8,998 bases of DNA, taken from CAKSQL01 sp045606465 (GTDB lineage: Bacteria; Bacillota; Clostridia; UBA1381). Positions 6,737-8,998 of this stretch are shown here, piece by piece. The notes under the pieces are model-generated. The model saw only the letters and a list, made by a program, of their open reading frames with translations. It was not told where the DNA came from and did not search any database. Location of the stretch: assembly GCA_045606465.1 (NCBI GenBank), contig JAZURZ010000106.1:1-8998 (forward strand), in the 5' to 3' direction. Position 1 is the stretch's first letter. Every line of letters starts with the position of its first letter. The translations under genes and the position numbers were made by a program.

Positions 6737-7576
6737 TTATACCTCCTTTTTGAAAAGATTACAAGTTTTTTCATATTGATGACGCTCAAAGTCTTTATAC
6801 ATTGATGAGCGTGACATTGCCTCGTCAAAATCAACTTCATGACCATCAAAATCGGGACCGTCAACGCAGGCAAATTTTGTTTTTCCGCCGACAGTGAGTC
6901 GGCAGCCACCGCACATACCTGTTCCGTCAATCATAATAGGATTCATGCTCACAATGGTTTTTATTCCATATTCTTTAGTAAGAGAAGAAACAAATTTCAT
7001 CATTACCAAAGGCCCGATTGCAATTACTTCATCGTAAGCTTCTCCACTTTCAATCAACTTTAAAAGTGCATCGGTGACAAGACCTTTTTCGCCATAGCTG
7101 CCATCGTCGGTCATTATAATAAGCTTGTCGCTTGCTTTGTCAAATTCATCTTCTAAAATGACAAGTTCTTTGTTTCTGAAGCCTGTAATGCTATGCACCA
7201 CAGCGCCGTTTTGATGAAGCTTTTTTGCGATGGGATAAGCTATTGCGCAACCAACGCCGCCACCAATTACTGCAACTTTTTTAAGACCCTCGGTATGAGA
7301 TGCAACCCCTAAAGGTCCGGCAAAATCTGATATGTATTCGCCTTCGTTTTTGGCATCGAGTTCTTTGGTTGTGGCACCTACAATCTGATAAATTATGGTT
7401 ACGGTTCCATTATCGCGGTCAAAGTCGGCTATTGTGAGGGGAATACGCTCGCCATCTTCATTAACTCTTAAAATTATAAATTGCCCAGGTTCTGCTTTTT
7501 TTGCAACCATAGGAGCATCTATAACCATTAATGTAACGGTTGGATTTAAAGGTTTTTTCTTTAGAATTTTATACAT
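6737..7576 (-). CDS. nfnA: NfnA-like small subunit, ferredoxin-NADP reductase-like flavoprotein
   Basis: This is the NAD(H)-binding partner of the NfnAB complex. The 279-residue product has an N-terminal flavin-binding barrel with RIPLTIAD (44-51), then AGPLG (86-90), then a dinucleotide-binding GGGVGCA (105-111). The C-terminal segment DGTGMCGGCR with a later C237 supplies an Asp and three Cys (D217, C222, C225, C237), the unusual ligand set of the [2Fe-2S] cluster in NfnA and in the related dihydroorotate dehydrogenase electron-transfer and sulfide dehydrogenase subunits. Length matches NfnA (about 280). An AAAGGAA ribosome site lies 10-12 bases before the ATG at 7576. It is the first gene of a two-gene operon behind a consensus promoter. 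PyrK is an alternative family member, but no pyrD neighbour is present and the NfnB partner is adjacent. Confidence 0.87.
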   Translation of the reverse strand: MYKILKKKPLNPTVTLMVIDAPMVAKKAEPGQFIILRVNEDGERIPLTIADFDRDNGTVTIIYQIVGATTKELDAKNEGEYISDFAGPLGVASHTEGLKKVAVIGGGVGCAIAYPIAKKLHQNGAVVHSITGFRNKELVILEDEFDKASDKLIIMTDDGSYGEKGLVTDALLKLIESGEAYDEVIAIGPLVMMKFVSSLTKEYGIKTIVSMNPIMIDGTGMCGGCRLTVGGKTKFACVDGPDFDGHEVDFDEAMSRSSMYKDFERHQYEKTCNLFKKEV

Positions 7577-7659
7577 CTGTTAAAAATTCCTTTCTAAAAA
7601 TTTAGTATACTTTTAAAAACATATATATTTTTTGTTTGTTTTAGCACGACACGAAACTA

Positions 7660-7688
7660 ATTATATCAAAAAAACATATATATGTCAA
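7660..7688 (-). promoter_or_regulatory. Promoter of nfnAB
   Basis: On the - strand a perfect TTGACA (7688-7683) and a perfect TATAAT (7665-7660) lie 17 bases apart. Transcription should start near 7653, leaving a leader of about 77 bases that contains a TTAG...CTAA inverted repeat (7642-7659, around CACGACACG). This strength suggests either high constitutive expression or a repressor. Confidence 0.9.
7674..7685. promoter_or_regulatory. Perfect palindrome overlapping the nfnAB -35 box
   Basis: ACATATATATGT is a perfect 12-base palindrome covering part of the -35 box and spacer of the nfnAB promoter. Its first ten bases (ACATATATAT) recur in the leader at 7619-7628. The position suits a repressor site, but the sequence is low in complexity and such palindromes arise easily in AT-rich DNA. 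No regulator family is recognised; it does not match the Rex consensus. Confidence 0.3.
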
Positions 7689-7786
7689 GTTAGCATTAGT
7701 TGTAATTTTATATAAAATAAGTTAATTTTCAAAGATTGATTTGTTAAGACAATCATAAAATATAGGAGATTGGAAAATATTATGCG

Positions 7787-7815
7787 TTGAAAAAAATAAA
7801 GGGGTATGTTATCAT
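7787..7815 (+). promoter_or_regulatory. Probable promoter of the SleB-like hydrolase gene
   Basis: TTGAAA (7787-7792) and TATCAT (7810-7815) are 17 bases apart, four or more matches to consensus in each box. Transcription would begin near 7822, just before the leader hairpin. The rest of the gap from 7689 to 7786 is AT-rich with no gene-like reading frame. Control by a sporulation sigma factor is possible given the product, but I see no clear matching motif. Confidence 0.5.
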
Positions 7816-7824
7816 TTATTATGT

Positions 7825-7853
7825 AAACTGCCAGAAGCGGTGACGGGTAGTTT
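7825..7853 (+). promoter_or_regulatory. Leader hairpin upstream of the SleB-like gene
   Basis: AAACTGCC (7825-7832) pairs with GGTAGTTT (7846-7853) in eight pairs with one G-T wobble, around a 13-base GC-rich loop. It would sit at the very 5' end of the transcript and stands out from the surrounding AT-rich sequence. It could protect the 5' end or regulate; it matches no riboswitch I recognise. Confidence 0.4.
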
Positions 7854-7885
7854 TAAAATTAATGAAAGGAAAAGAGTGGACAAAT

Positions 7886-8710
7886 ATGAAAACAAAAATA
7901 ATACTTGCCCTCCTGCTGACCTTTGCACTCAATGGTGCAGTGTATGCCAATAATATAATCATAGATATTCTTGTAAATGGCAGCTATATAAAGACGGATG
8001 CGGAGCCTCTTATGGCAGATGATACAGTGTTGGTAGGAGCAAGAGCAGTTGCTGATGCATTAGGCTGCGACAGTGTTTCGTGGGAGGCAAAAAGCAAAAA
8101 AGCAACTTTTGTTGAGGGAGAAAAGAAAATTGTTGTGACAATAGGCAAAAAAACTGCTGAAGTTGACGGGGAAAAGATACAAATGCCGGTGGCGGCAAAG
8201 CTTGTTAATTCAAGAACTTTTGTTCCGGTCAGATTTATTGCAGAGAATCTGGGAGCGACAGTGTCATGGAATCAGAAAAAACACACTGTAGAGATTTTAA
8301 AAAAAGGACACGAGGTGCAGGAGGAGAATTTAAATTCTGACTATACTGCCGACGATGTGGACTGGCTTGCAAAGATTGTTCATGCTGAAGCTCAAGGGGA
8401 GCCTATGAATGGAAAAATAGGTGTAGCCAACGTGGTTTTAAATCGTGTTGAAAGCAAAGATTTTCCCAATAATATCTATAGTGTTATTTTTGACAAAAAG
8501 TATGGAATTCAGTTTACTCCTGTAGCAAATGGTGCGATATATAACAGTCCTGCAAAAGAAAGTTATTCTGCGGCAAAGCAGGCACTCAGAGGGGTAAATA
8601 CTGTTGGTGGCAGCTTATATTTTTGTAATCCTTTAATTTCAACTAATTTTTGGATTGCAAATAATCGCACATTTTATAAAAGCATAGGACGGCATGATTT
8701 TTATTTGTAA
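7886..8710 (+). CDS. Secreted SleB-like cell wall hydrolase with copper-amine-oxidase-like N-terminal domain
   Basis: Likely an exported peptidoglycan-cleaving enzyme of the SleB type (lytic transglycosylase of spore cortex or vegetative wall). I prefer the ATG at 7886 (274 residues): it gives a clean signal peptide (MKTKIILALLLTFALNGAVYA) and has GAGTGGA five bases upstream. An in-frame ATG at 7862 would add MKGKEWTN before it. After the signal come two copies of the stalk motif of the copper-amine-oxidase-like domain, LVGARAVADALG and FVPVRFIAENLG, each followed by a V-S-W strand; despite the name this domain is not catalytic. The C-terminal domain (from VDWLAKIVHAEAQGEP to the end) has the HAEAxGE motif, whose first Glu is the expected catalytic residue, then VVLNRV, FTPVANGAIY, LYFCNP and GRHDFYL. 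It appears complete. It is monocistronic, between divergent nfnAB and tRNA-Thr. Whether it acts in germination, sporulation or growth cannot be told. Confidence 0.88.
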   Translation: MKTKIILALLLTFALNGAVYANNIIIDILVNGSYIKTDAEPLMADDTVLVGARAVADALGCDSVSWEAKSKKATFVEGEKKIVVTIGKKTAEVDGEKIQMPVAAKLVNSRTFVPVRFIAENLGATVSWNQKKHTVEILKKGHEVQEENLNSDYTADDVDWLAKIVHAEAQGEPMNGKIGVANVVLNRVESKDFPNNIYSVIFDKKYGIQFTPVANGAIYNSPAKESYSAAKQALRGVNTVGGSLYFCNPLISTNFWIANNRTFYKSIGRHDFYL

Positions 8711-8741
8711 GAATAAAAAATAAAATATCGAAAAAAAGGTG

Positions 8742-8770
8742 TTGACAAATCGGAATTTTTAAAGTATAAT
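8742..8770 (+). promoter_or_regulatory. Promoter of tRNA-Thr
   Basis: A perfect TTGACA (8742-8747) and a perfect TATAAT (8765-8770) are 17 bases apart. The predicted start, about 8777, is only six bases before the mature tRNA. It begins 31 bases after the hydrolase stop codon, with no terminator hairpin between, so some read-through from the hydrolase gene into the tRNA is possible. Confidence 0.92.
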
Positions 8771-8782
8771 GTATGTTGTTGT

Positions 8783-8858
8783 GCTGACATAGCTCAGAAG
8801 GTAGAGCACTACATTGGTAGTGTAGAGGTCACCGGTTCGATTCCGGTTGTCAGCTCCA
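8783..8858 (+). tRNA. tRNA-Thr(GGU)
   Basis: The 76-base cloverleaf is complete: acceptor arms GCTGACA (8783-8789) and TGTCAGC (8848-8854); D-stem GCTC/GAGC; anticodon stem CTACA/TGTAG with loop TTGGTAG; T-stem ACCGG/CCGGT with TTCGATT loop; discriminator T; and an encoded CCA (8856-8858). The anticodon GGT (8816-8818) reads the Thr codons ACC and ACU. It has its own promoter and terminator and no tRNA neighbours in the window. Confidence 0.97.
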
Positions 8859-8882
8859 CGTCGCAGCGACTTCGCTGTTTTC

Positions 8883-8914
8883 AAAATACCCACTCAATAG
8901 AGTGGTTATTTTTT
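8883..8914 (+). terminator. Intrinsic terminator of tRNA-Thr
   Basis: A stem of about eleven pairs with one C-T mismatch (core CCACTC-AATA-GAGTGG, 8890-8905) has AT arms outside and is followed by a T-run up to 8914. It lies 25 bases after the tRNA. A shorter hairpin (CAGCG-ACTT-CGCTG, 8864-8876) with TTTTC after it lies between the two. Confidence 0.88.
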
Positions 8915-8998
8915 GTTCGCTCCGTCGCTGCTCCTTTTTCGCAAAAAGGCACACTCGGCTCGTCTGTTCAGTTGTAAACGCCCTCAAGACGACTCGCT
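8915..8998. other. GC-rich non-coding stretch with short inverted repeats
   Basis: After the tRNA terminator, base composition rises well above the rest of the window. CCTTTTT-CGC-AAAAAGG forms a hairpin (8933-8949). GTCGCTGC (8924-8931) is the reverse complement of GCAGCGAC (8863-8870), so the terminator is framed by an eight-base inverted repeat. TCGTCT (8960-8965) pairs with AGACGA (8987-8992). No reading frame or known RNA is recognised. It may be part of an intergenic repeat cut by the window edge. Confidence 0.4.

Noticed and set aside
7774..7790. ATG-CGT-TGA after an AGGAG-like site as a small leader peptide
   Set aside because: It would encode two residues, lies over the predicted -35 region, and the AGGAG spacing is too long.
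1..8998. CRISPR array, toxin-antitoxin, phage or insertion-sequence genes
   Set aside because: No regularly spaced direct repeats, no transposase or integrase motifs, and no small paired genes were seen on either strand.

Overview
The window looks like chromosomal DNA from an AT-rich, anaerobic, spore-forming member of the Firmicutes, most likely Clostridia. The signs are: AGGAGG-type ribosome sites and perfect TTGACA-17-TATAAT promoters; the rpmE, rpsO and pnp genes in one run; an NfnAB pair, which belongs to ferredoxin-based anaerobic metabolism; and a SleB-type cell wall hydrolase carrying the copper-amine-oxidase-like N-terminal domain common in clostridial surface proteins. I cannot name the species.

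Layout from left to right. Bases 1-160 hold no gene but two GC-rich fold-back structures. Next, on the + strand, comes a P1B-2 (Zn/Cd/Pb) efflux ATPase with a consensus promoter and an ArsR/SmtB-like operator at the predicted transcription start. A 17-bp-stem terminator separates it from the convergent pnp gene. On the - strand, read right to left, are two units. The first is nfnA-nfnB, with its own consensus promoter. The second is rpmE-rpsO-pnp, with a promoter before rpmE, a candidate structured leader before rpsO, an intrinsic terminator-like hairpin between rpsO and pnp, and a long stem-loop just before pnp. On the + strand again are a secreted SleB-like hydrolase and a tRNA-Thr(GGU) with its own promoter and terminator. 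The last 84 bases are GC-rich and full of short inverted repeats.

How the genes work together. rpmE and rpsO supply ribosomal proteins L31 and S15, and pnp supplies the exoribonuclease PNPase; this is the translation and RNA-decay grouping known from many bacteria. NfnAB would couple NADH, reduced ferredoxin and NADP+ to supply NADPH in a fermenting cell. The metal ATPase and the hydrolase are independent single-gene units.

Most of the window is ordinary core genome, and I found no convincing undescribed multi-gene system. The best leads are regulatory: the metal-sensor operator with no adjacent regulator, the terminator and stem-loop between rpsO and pnp, the rpsO leader, and the palindromic GC-rich elements at both ends of the window.
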